Shown here piece by piece: positions 35,236 through 45,113 of a DNA stretch of 64,000 nucleotides. Under the pieces are notes generated by a model. That model saw only the letters and a program-made list of their open reading frames with translations. It was not told the DNA's origin and searched no databases. The DNA is from Anaerovorax sp. IOR16 (GTDB lineage: Bacteria > Bacillota > Clostridia > Peptostreptococcales > Anaerovoracaceae), in NCBI RefSeq assembly GCF_017168145.1, contig NZ_JADQTL010000009.1, positions 1-64,000 on the forward strand. Reading direction: 5' to 3'. Positions within the stretch are counted from its first letter, which is position 1. Each line of letters opens with the position of its first letter. The translations under genes were made by a program, and so were the position numbers.

Positions 35236-36240
35236 TTGGGAAACAAAAATATGGATTATGTGTTTGCTTCCGCTCGGGTACGCAGTGTAGAAAAAAATCT
35301 TCTCAGTCGGGAGAAGGCAGACAAAATGATAGATAGCAAAACATCTGAGGACGCGTTAAAAGTCCTACATGAGTTAGGCTATGGAGAAGAAAACAGTGGT
35401 CTGAATCCTTCGGAATTGAATGAAATCTTATCTACAGAAATTCAGAAGGCATATGCATTTGTTTTTGATGTGGCACCGGATAAAGGCGTATTTGATACCT
35501 TCTTATATCCCTATGATTATCATAACTTAAAGGTACTGCTGAAAGCCGAGTTTTCTGACACAGAAGCAGAACCATTTTTAATGGACATCGGTACCATACC
35601 GAAATCAAAGCTTATGGTTATGGTGAGAGAAAGAAGCTTTATGGATATGCCGGAAGAAATGAAACGTGCAGTGCAGGAAGTTATTGATGTCTTTGGAAGA
35701 ACTGCTGACCCACAAGTAATTGATTTTATTTTAGATCGTGCTTGCTATGAGTCAATGTGTAAAGCCGCAGACAATTCTGGCAGTGAGTACATTCGGGGAT
35801 ATGTTGCACTTCTGATTGATATAATTAATTTAAAAACTTTTGTTCGTTTAAGACAAATGAAGAAAAATTGGGATTTCTTTTCCAAGGTATTTTTACCGGG
35901 TGGACGCATTTCAGAAAGTGTATTCATTAGTGGCTATGAGGAAAGCTATGAGCAATTTGCAGAGAAACTTTTGCCGTATAACTTGAATGAAGTGTTGGCA
36001 GAAGGTGCATTGCTGTTAAAGGAGAGCGGTCGGTTTACGATATTGGAGAAGCTTTGTGATAATTGCTTAATGCAATATGCAAAGCAAGCAAAGTATGTAT
36101 CCTTTGGCGTTGAGCCGTTGGCAGCCTATTTGATTGCAAAGGAAGGGGACATTAAAAATGCCAGGATTATAATGGCAGGTCTTTTGCAAGGACTTTCCCG
36201 GGAAATGATAAAGGAAAGGCAGAGGGAAGCGTATGTATAA
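35236..36240 (+). CDS. ntpC: A/V-type ATPase subunit C (d-like, central axle to rotor)
   Basis: Links the central stalk to the membrane rotor. The 334 residues are helical with recurring motifs of the three-fold C/d fold: DYVFASARVRSVEKNLLSRE at the N-terminus, YPYDYHNLKVLLKAEF, and YVALLIDIINLKTFVRLRQM, ending in EPLAAYLIAKEGDIKNARII. The start is TTG at 35236 behind AAGGAGGAAGG. It overlaps the next gene by 8 nt. Confidence 0.93.
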   Translation: MGNKNMDYVFASARVRSVEKNLLSREKADKMIDSKTSEDALKVLHELGYGEENSGLNPSELNEILSTEIQKAYAFVFDVAPDKGVFDTFLYPYDYHNLKVLLKAEFSDTEAEPFLMDIGTIPKSKLMVMVRERSFMDMPEEMKRAVQEVIDVFGRTADPQVIDFILDRACYESMCKAADNSGSEYIRGYVALLIDIINLKTFVRLRQMKKNWDFFSKVFLPGGRISESVFISGYEESYEQFAEKLLPYNLNEVLAEGALLLKESGRFTILEKLCDNCLMQYAKQAKYVSFGVEPLAAYLIAKEGDIKNARIIMAGLLQGLSREMIKERQREAYV

Positions 36241-36574
36241 AATAGGAGTCATAGGTGACCATGAAAGCGTTTTGGGATTTAAAGCGGTGGGACTAAATGG
36301 ATTTCCTTGTGCAGACAGCACCGAAGCAAGAAGGATATTGCATCGCATTGCCAAGGAAGACTATGCCATTATTTATATCACAGAAAGCTTATGCAAGGGC
36401 ATGATAGAAGAATTGGACAAATATAAGGATGTGCGTATCCCGGCAATCATTCCAATACCGGGGATGGATGGAAGTTATGGAATCGGGATGCAGAATGTAA
36501 AGAAATCTGTGGAACGAGCTGTTGGCGCGGACATTCTTTTTGGGAATGATGAAAGAGAAAAGGAAGGCAGGTGA
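36233..36574 (+). CDS. ntpG: A/V-type ATPase subunit F (central stalk)
   Basis: A 113-residue protein with the small alpha/beta F-subunit fold: [19 protein letters not shown] at the N-terminus and [18 protein letters not shown] near the C-terminus. It binds subunit D in the rotating stalk and may tune activity. It overlaps subunit C by 8 nt and subunit A by 4 nt (GTGA), typical of translation coupling. Confidence 0.93.
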   Translation: MYKIGVIGDHESVLGFKAVGLNGFPCADSTEARRILHRIAKEDYAIIYITESLCKGMIEELDKYKDVRIPAIIPIPGMDGSYGIGMQNVKKSVERAVGADILFGNDEREKEGR

Positions 36575-38370
36575 CCTGTGAAGTGAAGCAAGGAAAAGTA
36601 GTAAAAGTATCTGGACCACTTGTAATTGCAGAAGGTATGCAGGATGCAGATATGTTTGACGTGGTTCGCGTAGGCGAGCAGGGCTTGATTGGAGAAATCA
36701 TCGAAATGAGAGGTGATGCTGCTTCTATTCAGGTATATGAAGAAACCGCAGGACTTGGACCGGGCGCAAAGGTAGTTACCACCGGAGCACCACTTTCGGT
36801 AGAACTTGGGCCGGGTATGATTGAAAATATGTATGACGGAATTCAGCGTCCTTTGGCAGAAATGTTGGAAAAAGCAGGGCCGAACATAACAAGAGGTATC
36901 AGTGTAAAAGCCCTTCCTCGTACAAAAAAATGGAACTTTGAGCCTTGTGTAAAAGCAGGAGATGAAGTAGAGACCGGGGATATTATAGGTACCGTTCAAG
37001 AAACGGTAACTGTTTTGCATAAAGTTATGATTCCAAATGGGATCAAAGGCGTGATAAGTGAAATCAAATCCGGGGAGTTTACGGTAGAGGATATCGTTTG
37101 TACAGTAAAACGAGAGGATGGCTCTGTCACTGAAGTTACAATGATGCAAAAATGGCCGGTTCGTAAAGGAAGACCATACAAAGAAAAATTGGTTCCTGAA
37201 ATGCCTTTGGTTACAGGGCAGCGTGTTATTGATACGATGTTTCCGATCGCAAAGGGTGGTGTTGCAGCAGTACCGGGACCGTTTGGAAGCGGTAAAACGG
37301 TTGTACAGCATCAGTTAGCAAAATGGGCAGATGCTGACATTGTTGTATACATTGGCTGTGGAGAACGTGGAAACGAAATGACCGATGTATTGATGGAATT
37401 TCCTGAATTAAAGGACCCTAAATCTGGAGAACCTTTGATGAAGCGAACCGTATTAATCGCGAATACTTCCGATATGCCTGTAGCGGCTCGTGAAGCATCT
37501 ATTTATACGGGTATTACGATTGCAGAATATTTTAGAGATATGGGTTACTCCGTTGCATTGATGGCGGATTCCACATCTCGTTGGGCAGAAGCTCTTCGTG
37601 AGATGTCCGGCCGTTTAGAAGAAATGCCAGGTGAAGAAGGATATCCTGCTTATTTGGCTTCTCGTCTTGCACAGTTTTATGAAAGAGCTGGTCGTGTCAT
37701 CAGCTTAGGTAAAGAAGGCCGTGAGGGTGCGCTTTCCGCAATTGGAGCAGTATCTCCTCCGGGCGGTGATATTTCGGAACCAGTATCTCAAGCGACACTT
37801 CGTATCGTTAAGGTGTTTTGGAACTTGGATTCTGCACTTGCCTATGCACGTCACTTCCCTGCAATTAATTGGCTGAACAGTTATTCTCTATATGTTGATC
37901 GCTTGTCTGTTTGGTTTGCGGAACACGTAAATAAAAACTTCCCGGTTCTTCGGAGTGAAGCAATGAAAATGCTGCAAGAAGAAGCGGAATTACAAGAAAT
38001 TGTACAGCTGGTCGGCGTGGATGCATTGTCCTTTGCAGATCGTTTAAAGCTGGAGGCTTGTAAATCCATTCGTGAAGACTATTTGCATCAAAATGCATTT
38101 CATGATGTTGATACGTATTCCTCATTAGAAAAGCAATATATGCTGTTGAATTTAATTTTGGAATTCTATAAGCAGAGTAAGGTTGCCATTGAAAAGGGTG
38201 CTGACTATGAAACCCTTGTTTCTATGTCAGTGAGAGAATCCATCGGAAGATTCAAGTATGTAGAAGAAAAAGAAGTGGAAGTTTATTATAAAGATATATT
38301 GAATGAATTAACGAAATGCGTACAAGATTTGATTAATAAGGGGGTAGAAGACGATGCTGAAAGAGTATAA
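36571..38370 (+). CDS. ntpA: A/V-type ATPase catalytic subunit A
   Basis: The ATP-hydrolysing or -synthesising subunit, 599 residues from the GTG at 36571, or 595 from the GTG at 36583 ([14 protein letters not shown]), which fits relatives slightly better and has AGGTGA in front. Features: beta-barrel domain, the A-specific non-homologous insert (about 115-185), Walker [33 protein letters not shown] with the catalytic Glu, and [18 protein letters not shown]. All catalytic residues are present. It overlaps subunit F by 4 nt and subunit B by 17 nt. Confidence 0.97.
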   Translation: MTCEVKQGKVVKVSGPLVIAEGMQDADMFDVVRVGEQGLIGEIIEMRGDAASIQVYEETAGLGPGAKVVTTGAPLSVELGPGMIENMYDGIQRPLAEMLEKAGPNITRGISVKALPRTKKWNFEPCVKAGDEVETGDIIGTVQETVTVLHKVMIPNGIKGVISEIKSGEFTVEDIVCTVKREDGSVTEVTMMQKWPVRKGRPYKEKLVPEMPLVTGQRVIDTMFPIAKGGVAAVPGPFGSGKTVVQHQLAKWADADIVVYIGCGERGNEMTDVLMEFPELKDPKSGEPLMKRTVLIANTSDMPVAAREASIYTGITIAEYFRDMGYSVALMADSTSRWAEALREMSGRLEEMPGEEGYPAYLASRLAQFYERAGRVISLGKEGREGALSAIGAVSPPGGDISEPVSQATLRIVKVFWNLDSALAYARHFPAINWLNSYSLYVDRLSVWFAEHVNKNFPVLRSEAMKMLQEEAELQEIVQLVGVDALSFADRLKLEACKSIREDYLHQNAFHDVDTYSSLEKQYMLLNLILEFYKQSKVAIEKGADYETLVSMSVRESIGRFKYVEEKEVEVYYKDILNELTKCVQDLINKGVEDDAERV

Positions 38371-39742
38371 AACCATATCGGAAGTTGCGGGCCCCTTAAT
38401 GCTTGTGCGCAACGTCGAGAATGTAACCTTTGATGAATTGGGTGAAATTGAATTACCTAGTGGAGAAACCAGACAATGTAAGGTTTTGGAAATTAACGGA
38501 AGCAATGCATTGGTACAGCTTTTTGAAAGTGCTGCCGGAATTAACTTAGCAGAAAGCAAAGTTCGTTTTCTTGGCAGAGGCATTGAGCTTGGTGTATCGG
38601 AGGATATGCTGGGTCGTGTATTTGATGGTCTTGGACGTCCAAAGGATGGCGGTCCTGATGTCATTGCAGAAAAGTATATGGATGTAAGCGGTTTGCCGAT
38701 GAATCCGGCCGCTCGTGACTATCCTGCAGAATTCATTCAAACCGGAGTGTCTGCGATTGACGGACTAAACACGTTGGTTCGTGGTCAGAAATTACCGATT
38801 TTCTCCGGTTCCGGACTTCCGCATGCAAACTTAGCGGCACAAATTGCAAGACAGGCAAAGGTACTTGGAAGTGATAGTAACTTTGCGGTTGTATTTGCTG
38901 CGATCGGGATCACGTATGAAGAAGCCGATTATTTTATTTCAGACTTTAAGAAAACGGGGGCAATCGATCGTACTGTACTATTCACGAATTTAGCAAACGA
39001 TCCGGCAATCGAACGTATTTCGACGCCTCGTATCGCATTGACTGCTGCAGAATATTTGGCGTTTGAAAAAGGCATGCATGTATTGGTTATCTTAACGGAT
39101 ATTACAAATTATGCAGAGGCTCTTCGTGAAGTTTCGGCAGCTCGTAAGGAGGTGCCGGGCAGAAGAGGTTACCCTGGCTATTTGTATACTGACCTTGCTA
39201 CTCTTTATGAGAGAGCCGGAAGAAAGAAGGGCTTTGAAGGTTCGATTACCATGATTCCGATTTTAACTATGCCGGAAGACGATAAAACACATCCAATTCC
39301 GGATTTGACCGGATACATCACAGAAGGACAGATTATTCTCTCCAGAGAGCTATACCGTAAGGGCGTAACTCCACCGGTTGATGTATTACCATCTTTGTCT
39401 CGTTTAAAGGATAAAGGTATTGGAAAAGGTAAGACAAGAGAAGATCATGCAGATACGATGAATCAATTGTTTGCTGCTTATTCTCGCGGAAAGCAATGCA
39501 AGGAATTGATGGCGATTTTAGGCGAAGCCGCGCTGACCGATATTGATAAGCTGTATGCAAAGTTTGCAGATGCTTTTGAAAATGAATACGTTTCACAGGG
39601 CTATGAAACAAACCGAAGCATTGAAGAAACGTTGAACACTGGATGGAAGCTTCTCTCTATTTTGCCTAGAAGTGAACTGAAACGTATTCGTGATGAATAC
39701 CTCGATCAGTATTTACCTGAACAAGATGAGCAGGAGAAATAG
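38354..39742 (+). CDS. ntpB: A/V-type ATPase regulatory subunit B
   Basis: The non-catalytic nucleotide-site subunit alternating with A in the head. Of 462 residues the marks are the degenerate P-loop [74 protein letters not shown] and the C-terminal [20 protein letters not shown]. Absence of a Walker lysine is normal for B subunits. The start at 38354 lies inside the A gene, behind AAGGGGGTAG. Confidence 0.97.
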   Translation: MLKEYKTISEVAGPLMLVRNVENVTFDELGEIELPSGETRQCKVLEINGSNALVQLFESAAGINLAESKVRFLGRGIELGVSEDMLGRVFDGLGRPKDGGPDVIAEKYMDVSGLPMNPAARDYPAEFIQTGVSAIDGLNTLVRGQKLPIFSGSGLPHANLAAQIARQAKVLGSDSNFAVVFAAIGITYEEADYFISDFKKTGAIDRTVLFTNLANDPAIERISTPRIALTAAEYLAFEKGMHVLVILTDITNYAEALREVSAARKEVPGRRGYPGYLYTDLATLYERAGRKKGFEGSITMIPILTMPEDDKTHPIPDLTGYITEGQIILSRELYRKGVTPPVDVLPSLSRLKDKGIGKGKTREDHADTMNQLFAAYSRGKQCKELMAILGEAALTDIDKLYAKFADAFENEYVSQGYETNRSIEETLNTGWKLLSILPRSELKRIRDEYLDQYLPEQDEQEK

Positions 39743-39761
39743 AAGAGGGAGGTGACGGGGA

Positions 39762-40457
39762 ATGGCAAGATTAAATGTAAACCCCACCAGAATGGTGCTT
39801 ACCTCTCTGAAAAAAAAGCTGGCAGTGGCTTCTCGCGGACATAAGCTCATGAAGGATAAACGAGATGAACTCATGAAACGGTTTCTGGAGCTTGCGAGAA
39901 AAAACAAGTCGCTTCGTGAAGAAGTGGAAAAACAGCTGGCAGAGGTTTATGGAAACTTTACAATTGCCAGTGCAGTGATGTCTTCTCAAATGATGGAGGA
40001 AGCATTGATGTATCCGAAACAGGGCGTTTCCATTGAGGTAGGCGAAAAAAATGTAATGAGTGTGGATGTGCCGGTATTTGAATTTACCACTACCACCGAT
40101 GATTTAACTAATATCTATCCATACGGCTTTGCTTCGACATCAGGTGAATTGGACAAAGCGATTTCTCGTTTGTCAGAGGTTTTCCCTGTAATGCTTGAGC
40201 TTGCAGCGATGGAGAAGGAAGCTAGTCTTTTGGCGCAGGAAATTGAAAAGACCAGAAGAAGAGTAAATGCCTTAGAGTATATTATGATTCCACAGCTGGA
40301 AGAGACCATTAAGTATATTAAAATGAAACTGGATGAAAGCGAAAGAGGAAACCAGACACGTTTAATGAAGGTAAAAGACATGATGTTGGAACAGGCAATA
40401 AGGCAAAAACAAGCCGAAACGGCTGCATCCTTACAGGAATTTAAAGAGCAGGGCTAG
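39762..40457 (+). CDS. ntpD: A/V-type ATPase subunit D (central shaft)
   Basis: The long coiled-coil rotor shaft in the centre of the head. The 231 residues begin with [20 protein letters not shown], the family signature, and consist of two long antiparallel helices (about 5-75 and about 140-215) with the middle segment between them. It is the last gene, 19 nt after subunit B, behind GGGAGGTGACGGGG, and is followed by the operon terminator. Confidence 0.95.
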   Translation: MARLNVNPTRMVLTSLKKKLAVASRGHKLMKDKRDELMKRFLELARKNKSLREEVEKQLAEVYGNFTIASAVMSSQMMEEALMYPKQGVSIEVGEKNVMSVDVPVFEFTTTTDDLTNIYPYGFASTSGELDKAISRLSEVFPVMLELAAMEKEASLLAQEIEKTRRRVNALEYIMIPQLEETIKYIKMKLDESERGNQTRLMKVKDMMLEQAIRQKQAETAASLQEFKEQG

Positions 40458-40503
40458 TTTTAATAAAAGTTGATACTGAAATAAATAGACTCGTTATAAA
40501 AGG

Positions 40504-40540
40504 AAAGCACCATTTGATATATAATTCAAATGGTGCTTTT
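40504..40540. terminator. Terminator after the ATPase operon
   Basis: A 14-bp stem AAAGCACCATTTGA / TCAAATGGTGCTTT with an 8-nt loop and a following TTTT; also usable by the convergent diguanylate cyclase gene. Confidence 0.85.
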
Positions 40541-40634
40541 AATAAATATGACAAAAATTAATCCAAATAAAGATTCTTTTATTTTATTCTAAAAAATTCT
40601 AAGGAGATTTGTTATCATATGATTTACTATATCT

Positions 40635-42077
40635 TTAATACATAATCTGATTTCTTCCCGTCTTTTTCCCTTCATATAAGAGCTTGTCTGCTTGGTTAAT
40701 CGCTTTTATTACATTTCCATTTGTATAGGGTGCTAATCCGGCAGAAAAGGTGTAAATAATCTTATTATTTTGCTTTTCGATTTCTTTTCGGAAAGTTTCT
40801 ATTTTTTCATAAACCTTGTCCAAACTTTTTGACTCAAAGAACATTGCGAATTCTTCGCCACCATAACGATAAACAGGTTGTTCGGGAAATGACTGCATAA
40901 GCTGTTTTGAGAAATCAATTAAAACGTGATCCCCTTGGATATGGCCAAAGGTATCATTGATGTTTTTAAAGTGATCAATATCAATCATAACAAAAATACC
41001 CTCTTTATGGTCGGTATAAAGGTTATCCATAAAATATCGTCGATTATATAGTCCAGTTAATGCATCTTTCGTTGCCAATATTTCCAAATGCTTTTTGGAT
41101 TGTTCTGTTTCTGTAATATCACTTACCATATAGATATATCCTTTGTCATTACCTATATTTACAATTTTAAAGTATAATATTTTTTTATCAAACTCATAAA
41201 TCTTTGGATTTGTATCAAAGTTATAATCCTGTAATTCCGTTACAAAATGAATTGGTTCACCAAGTTTTCTTTCATTAAGAGAGGGAAATAATAGTTTGGA
41301 AGCAGGATTAAATCGAACCAATAATTTTTCATTATCAATAACCATTACGGCTTCTTCGACGGAATTAAAAATCATTTCATAGGTTACAGGCATAAAAGCA
41401 AGGGAATGATATCGCAAAAGCCCATGGAAAATAAATAAGCTCATGACTAAGTAGGAAAATGGTGATACATCAATATAGATTGCTCCTAACATATAAATAA
41501 AAAATGTGATAAATGGTATTGTAGTACCAATTAACATAAAAGCAATTCTTTTTCGATAATAACCCGTTGACTTTTTATATCTTATAAAGAAAAAAATGAC
41601 AGAATAAAAAAGCGAGAAGTATAAACTTATGGTTTGTACAATGTACCAAATTCCCTTATTTAGTATCATTATTGGGAAACCAAGGGAGAAGTCAAGAGCA
41701 ATTGAGGAATAGTATAAAAAATGATAAGAATTTGTGTTTACAAAAATTAAAGTAAAGACATTAATCATGAAGAGTAATGTTAGAACACATTTGTTTGCCA
41801 CTTTTTTTTCATCAATATATTCTCTTGCAAATAAAAGAATTAAAGTTGGATAAAAGGAAGTTCCTATGTATTCGATTCGGATGAAATAATACATTTGTTC
41901 TATGGTATTACCTTGTAACTCAAATGAGTATCCTATAGAATGCACGGCCATAGCAAGCATTAATAAAGAAAAATATAGTGCGCCAGGTATTTCTTTGTTT
42001 TTAATTCCATAGAGTGCCAAAATACAAAGTAAAATAGAAGATACCATTAACAAACTACTTAAAATAACGTTACTCAT
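40635..42077 (-). CDS. Membrane diguanylate cyclase (7TM-PAS-GGDEF)
   Basis: Makes the second messenger cyclic di-GMP from two GTP. Over 480 residues, seven to eight membrane helices at about 5-225 resemble the 7TM N-terminal region of histidine kinases, a PAS domain (about 235-320, NSVEEAVMVIDNEKLLVRFNP) follows, then a GGDEF domain (about 325-480) starting KDALTGLYNRRYFMDNL with the active-site GGEEF in YRYGGEEFAMFF. The active site looks intact; no RxxD inhibitory motif stands out. No EAL partner is adjacent. AAGGAG precedes the start. Confidence 0.93.
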   Translation of the reverse strand: MSNVILSSLLMVSSILLCILALYGIKNKEIPGALYFSLLMLAMAVHSIGYSFELQGNTIEQMYYFIRIEYIGTSFYPTLILLFAREYIDEKKVANKCVLTLLFMINVFTLIFVNTNSYHFLYYSSIALDFSLGFPIMILNKGIWYIVQTISLYFSLFYSVIFFFIRYKKSTGYYRKRIAFMLIGTTIPFITFFIYMLGAIYIDVSPFSYLVMSLFIFHGLLRYHSLAFMPVTYEMIFNSVEEAVMVIDNEKLLVRFNPASKLLFPSLNERKLGEPIHFVTELQDYNFDTNPKIYEFDKKILYFKIVNIGNDKGYIYMVSDITETEQSKKHLEILATKDALTGLYNRRYFMDNLYTDHKEGIFVMIDIDHFKNINDTFGHIQGDHVLIDFSKQLMQSFPEQPVYRYGGEEFAMFFESKSLDKVYEKIETFRKEIEKQNNKIIYTFSAGLAPYTNGNVIKAINQADKLLYEGKKTGRNQIMY

Positions 42078-42305
42078 TAGAGAACTCCTTCAAGGCGATG
42101 TCTTACTATGTAATTTAGGAATAGCATAGCTTGTATTGATATTTCAGTCGTATATTTTATTTTACTAAAATTCAATGGATTTGTCCAATCTGTAGTCTTT
42201 TTTATTTTACTTTATAAGTTCTTTACGAATCGAAAGGTTTCTTTTCTATCATAAGAAAGGTTAAACCGGAAAACGTTATATTGCAGGTATTTACAAATTT
42301 AGTTA

Positions 42306-42333
42306 TTGACATATGCCCAAAATGGAATATAAT
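42306..42333 (+). promoter_or_regulatory. Promoter of the flavin reductase-CDF-ZIP cluster
   Basis: A perfect TTGACA (42306-42311), 16-nt spacer and perfect TATAAT (42328-42333). A repeated TGACATATG occurs at 42307-42315 and again near 42346, possibly a regulator site. In the 337-nt gap 42078-42414 I see no gene; the cyclase promoter is not clear. Confidence 0.8.
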
Positions 42334-42414
42334 GAGAAATATAAATGACATATGACGGAAACTATAAATGTTTTCTATGTTATCTTAAAAAAATGAAGAA
42401 GGAGATTATGAAAA

Positions 42415-42906
42415 ATGAAAAAGAGTAAAGCAAGTATGAAATCTTGTCTTCAGCCAATGCCTAAAGTGTTAGTATCTTGCAGAGGATTGGATGGAGAAAA
42501 CAATGTCCTTGCAGTCGGGTACTGTGGAAATTGCAGTTACGATCCGCCAATGGTTATGGTAGGTATTGTTCCAACAAGATATTCTTATAAAATGATAAAA
42601 GAATCGGGATGCTTTGTTGTGAATCTCGTAGAGAAATCATATCAAGAAACGTTTGATTATTTAGGAAGTCATAGCAAACGTGATGAAGATAAATTACAAG
42701 CAATGCAAGTGAAAATGGCTGACGCTGAAAAAATAAATGCACCGATACTTACGAACTGTCCTGTGAATATTGAATGTAAGGTAGTGGATTCCATTGTTAC
42801 AGGTTCTCATGAAATGTTTATCGGTAAAATTGAGTATGTTCATGCAGATAACCAATTGCTTGATAACGAAGGCAATATAGACTTTTCAAAAATAGAGTTT
42901 CTTTAA
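42415..42906 (+). CDS. Flavin reductase-like / flavoredoxin-type FMN-binding protein
   Basis: A 163-residue split-barrel FMN-binding protein of the flavin_reductase family. Blocks seen: PMPKVLVSCRG at the start, NNVLAVGYCGNCSYDPPMVMVGI (typical flavin-binding loop), SYKMIKESGCFVVNLV and NIECKVVDSIVTGSHEMFIGKI. Relatives include flavoredoxins of anaerobes and oxygenase reductase partners; the electron partner here is unknown. A very strong promoter precedes it and the CDF transporter gene follows 84 nt later. Confidence 0.88.
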   Translation: MKKSKASMKSCLQPMPKVLVSCRGLDGENNVLAVGYCGNCSYDPPMVMVGIVPTRYSYKMIKESGCFVVNLVEKSYQETFDYLGSHSKRDEDKLQAMQVKMADAEKINAPILTNCPVNIECKVVDSIVTGSHEMFIGKIEYVHADNQLLDNEGNIDFSKIEFL

Positions 42907-42990
42907 TAAATATGATAATTTTTCTATTATGTAAAGAGGTGATTTTGGTGAAAGAAATTAACTGATAAAGGGTTCAAATAGGTGGTAGAC

Positions 42991-44172
42991 ATGGATATTA
43001 GTGAAAAAACTGCATTGGGTTCGATAATTATAAATCTTATAATTTTCGCTATGAAATATGCGGCGGCCGTTGCATCAGGGAGTATTGCATTAAAAGCGGA
43101 AGCCTTCCATACTCTCGCAGATTTTGTTGCATCTTCGACTGTATTTATAGGAATAAAGATTTCAAAATATAAAACAAAAGCATTTCCTTATGGACTTTAC
43201 AAAATTGAAAATTTATTATCTGTTTTGATTTCATTGATTATTCTTTATACGGGTTATGAAATATTACTAGAGGTAATCGATACAACAAATACTGTCGTAA
43301 TTAGAAATTCAAATTATGCAATACTTAGTTTGCTTCTCTCAATCATAATCACTCTTTGTTTTTCAAAATATGAGAAGAAAGTTGGTCAAAAAACAAATTC
43401 ACCTATATTGTTAGCGGATGCGGCTCATATACATATGGACGTATTAAGCAACGGCTTGGTATTCATTGCAATGATATCTAGTTTGATGGGATATCAAGTT
43501 GATAAAATAGCTGCAATTATTGTTGTTGGATTTATTGTACGAACCGGATTTCAGATATTAGAGGATGGCGCAAGAGTCCTTTTGGATGCTTCTTTGGATT
43601 ATGATACGCTTAGCAAAGTAGAAAAAATTATTATAGAAACTCCTCAAGTGATTGAATTAAAGACTTTAACTGGACGTAATTCCGGAAGATTTAAATTTAT
43701 TGAAGCAAACATAGTAATAAAAACTCATGATTTAAAAAAAGCACATATCATGTCAGAGGAAATAGAAAAACAAATTCAGGAAGAAATTAAAAATGTGCAT
43801 GAAGTTTTTATTCATTATGAACCAATGCAAAAGGAAGAATTAATTTATGCTTTTCCTTTGACGGATGATCAGAATCATATTAGTGAACATTTTGGAGAAG
43901 CTATGTCATTTATGCTAATCACAATTAATGGAAAAGACAAAGAGGTTCGCAAGATGGAAGTGATTCAAAACCCTTTTAGCACAGTAGAAAAAAGTAAAGG
44001 CATTCTAGCGGCAGAATATTTGGTTAAAAATTTAGTTGATTTTGTTATAGTAAAAAAAGATTTTGGAAGTAAAGGGCCGCATTATGTCTTTTCGAATTCG
44101 AATGTTGAGATGATACTTACGGATGAAGTAAATCCACATGCAGCACTGAAAAAGATTGGAATTCGGGTTTAA
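42991..44172 (+). CDS. Cation diffusion facilitator fused to a NifX/NifB-type domain
   Basis: A 393-residue protein with two parts. Residues about 1-285 form a CDF metal/proton antiporter with six membrane helices; metal-site signatures are FHTLADF in helix 2 and ADAAHIHMDVLSN in helix 5, followed by a cytoplasmic ferredoxin-like domain (about 205-285). Residues about 285-393 match the dinitrogenase iron-molybdenum cofactor domain (IYAFPLTDDQNHISEHFGEA). The metal (Zn, Fe, Mn or Co) is unknown. The start is set at the ATG at 42991, behind AGGTGG; a GTG 9 nt upstream is the alternative. The ZIP gene follows after 56 nt. Confidence 0.87.
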   Translation: MDISEKTALGSIIINLIIFAMKYAAAVASGSIALKAEAFHTLADFVASSTVFIGIKISKYKTKAFPYGLYKIENLLSVLISLIILYTGYEILLEVIDTTNTVVIRNSNYAILSLLLSIIITLCFSKYEKKVGQKTNSPILLADAAHIHMDVLSNGLVFIAMISSLMGYQVDKIAAIIVVGFIVRTGFQILEDGARVLLDASLDYDTLSKVEKIIIETPQVIELKTLTGRNSGRFKFIEANIVIKTHDLKKAHIMSEEIEKQIQEEIKNVHEVFIHYEPMQKEELIYAFPLTDDQNHISEHFGEAMSFMLITINGKDKEVRKMEVIQNPFSTVEKSKGILAAEYLVKNLVDFVIVKKDFGSKGPHYVFSNSNVEMILTDEVNPHAALKKIGIRV

Positions 44173-44228
44173 TTAAAAAAATATAGTATGTTTGTAAATA
44201 GGATTATTAGAAATAGGGAGATGATAAG

Positions 44229-44954
44229 ATGTCGGAATTCAGTACATTTACATGGGTTGCGATTTTTGCACTCTGTGCAATGATTGTAAATAGTTTTGGG
44301 ATTTGGGTCGTATATCAAAACAAGACATGGGCAATCAAAGTAAAGCACTATTTTATATGCTTCGCTGCAGGAGTATTAATTTCATCTCCTTTAATTATGG
44401 CATTTCCGCAAGCAATAGCAAAAAATTCTAATGCAGGTTTGGCTGCTTTGTTTGGTTTTATATTTATGTTTTTCAGTAATAAATATATTAAATACAAAAC
44501 ACAGCAACCAGAATTGGCGTTTGGAATTACAGCATTAGTAGGGATTGGAATACATTCTTTTATTGATGGAGTTATCTATTCTGTAACCTTTACTGCGAGT
44601 ACTTTTGTAGGAGTGTTGGCAGGTACTGGATTAGTCATTCATGAATTTGCTGAGGGAATCATTACTTTTACTGCATTAATCGAAGGTGGATTCCATGAAA
44701 AAAAAGCGATGATATATGCGTTTTTTGTAGCTGCATTAACAACACCTGTAGGAGCGTTTATAGCGTATCCTTTTGTAAGTAATTTTAATAATTCTATTCT
44801 TGGATTGGCTCTTGGAGTTGTTTCAGGAGTTTTAATTTATCTTTCAGCCTCTCATCTTTTGCCTGCTGTAAAAGAAGGTGAAAAAGGCCATTCGTACATT
44901 GCTTTTTTATTTGGTATCTCATTGGCATTATTTATTATGTATACGAAGCAGTAA
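44229..44954 (+). CDS. ZIP-family divalent metal transporter
   Basis: A 241-residue membrane protein with about eight helices. The ZIP metal-path motifs are clear: GIHSFIDGVIYSVTF in helix 4 and VIHEFAEGIITFTALIEGG in helix 5, the latter with the HExxE-like metal ligands (H-E-F-A-E-G). Further GVVSGVLIYLSASHLLPAVKE is typical of the C-terminal helix. Together with the CDF-NifX protein it suggests control of one metal pool; ZIP normally moves metal into the cytoplasm and CDF out of it. It starts behind AGGGAGATGATAAG. Confidence 0.88.
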   Translation: MSEFSTFTWVAIFALCAMIVNSFGIWVVYQNKTWAIKVKHYFICFAAGVLISSPLIMAFPQAIAKNSNAGLAALFGFIFMFFSNKYIKYKTQQPELAFGITALVGIGIHSFIDGVIYSVTFTASTFVGVLAGTGLVIHEFAEGIITFTALIEGGFHEKKAMIYAFFVAALTTPVGAFIAYPFVSNFNNSILGLALGVVSGVLIYLSASHLLPAVKEGEKGHSYIAFLFGISLALFIMYTKQ

Positions 44955-44991
44955 TAAAGTACTATTACTTATATAGCTTTATGTAAAATAC

Positions 44992-45020
44992 TTGAAATTT
45001 TAACTAGAACAGTGTATGAT
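44992..45020 (+). promoter_or_regulatory. Promoter of the PotD-type binding protein gene
   Basis: TTGAAA (44992-44997), 17-nt spacer, TATGAT (45015-45020), about 95 nt before the start. Confidence 0.6.
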
Positions 45021-45113
45021 TTTTGAATAGATCTGTGTAAAAACAGAAAAAAGACGTATAATAAAGAAGGCAAAGGATCTATTTGCCAATCACTAGTTAA
45101 AATGGAGGATAAG

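Noticed and set aside
36475-37311. 278-codon frame opposite the ATPase subunit F and A genes
   Set aside because: It is a shadow of strongly conserved ntpG/ntpA, rich in His, Cys and Phe, without homology-like features.
42945-42966. Tiny frame GTG-AAA-GAA-ATT-AAC-TGA behind AGAGGTGATTTT
   Set aside because: Five codons only; it might be a leader or remnant, but nothing supports a real product.
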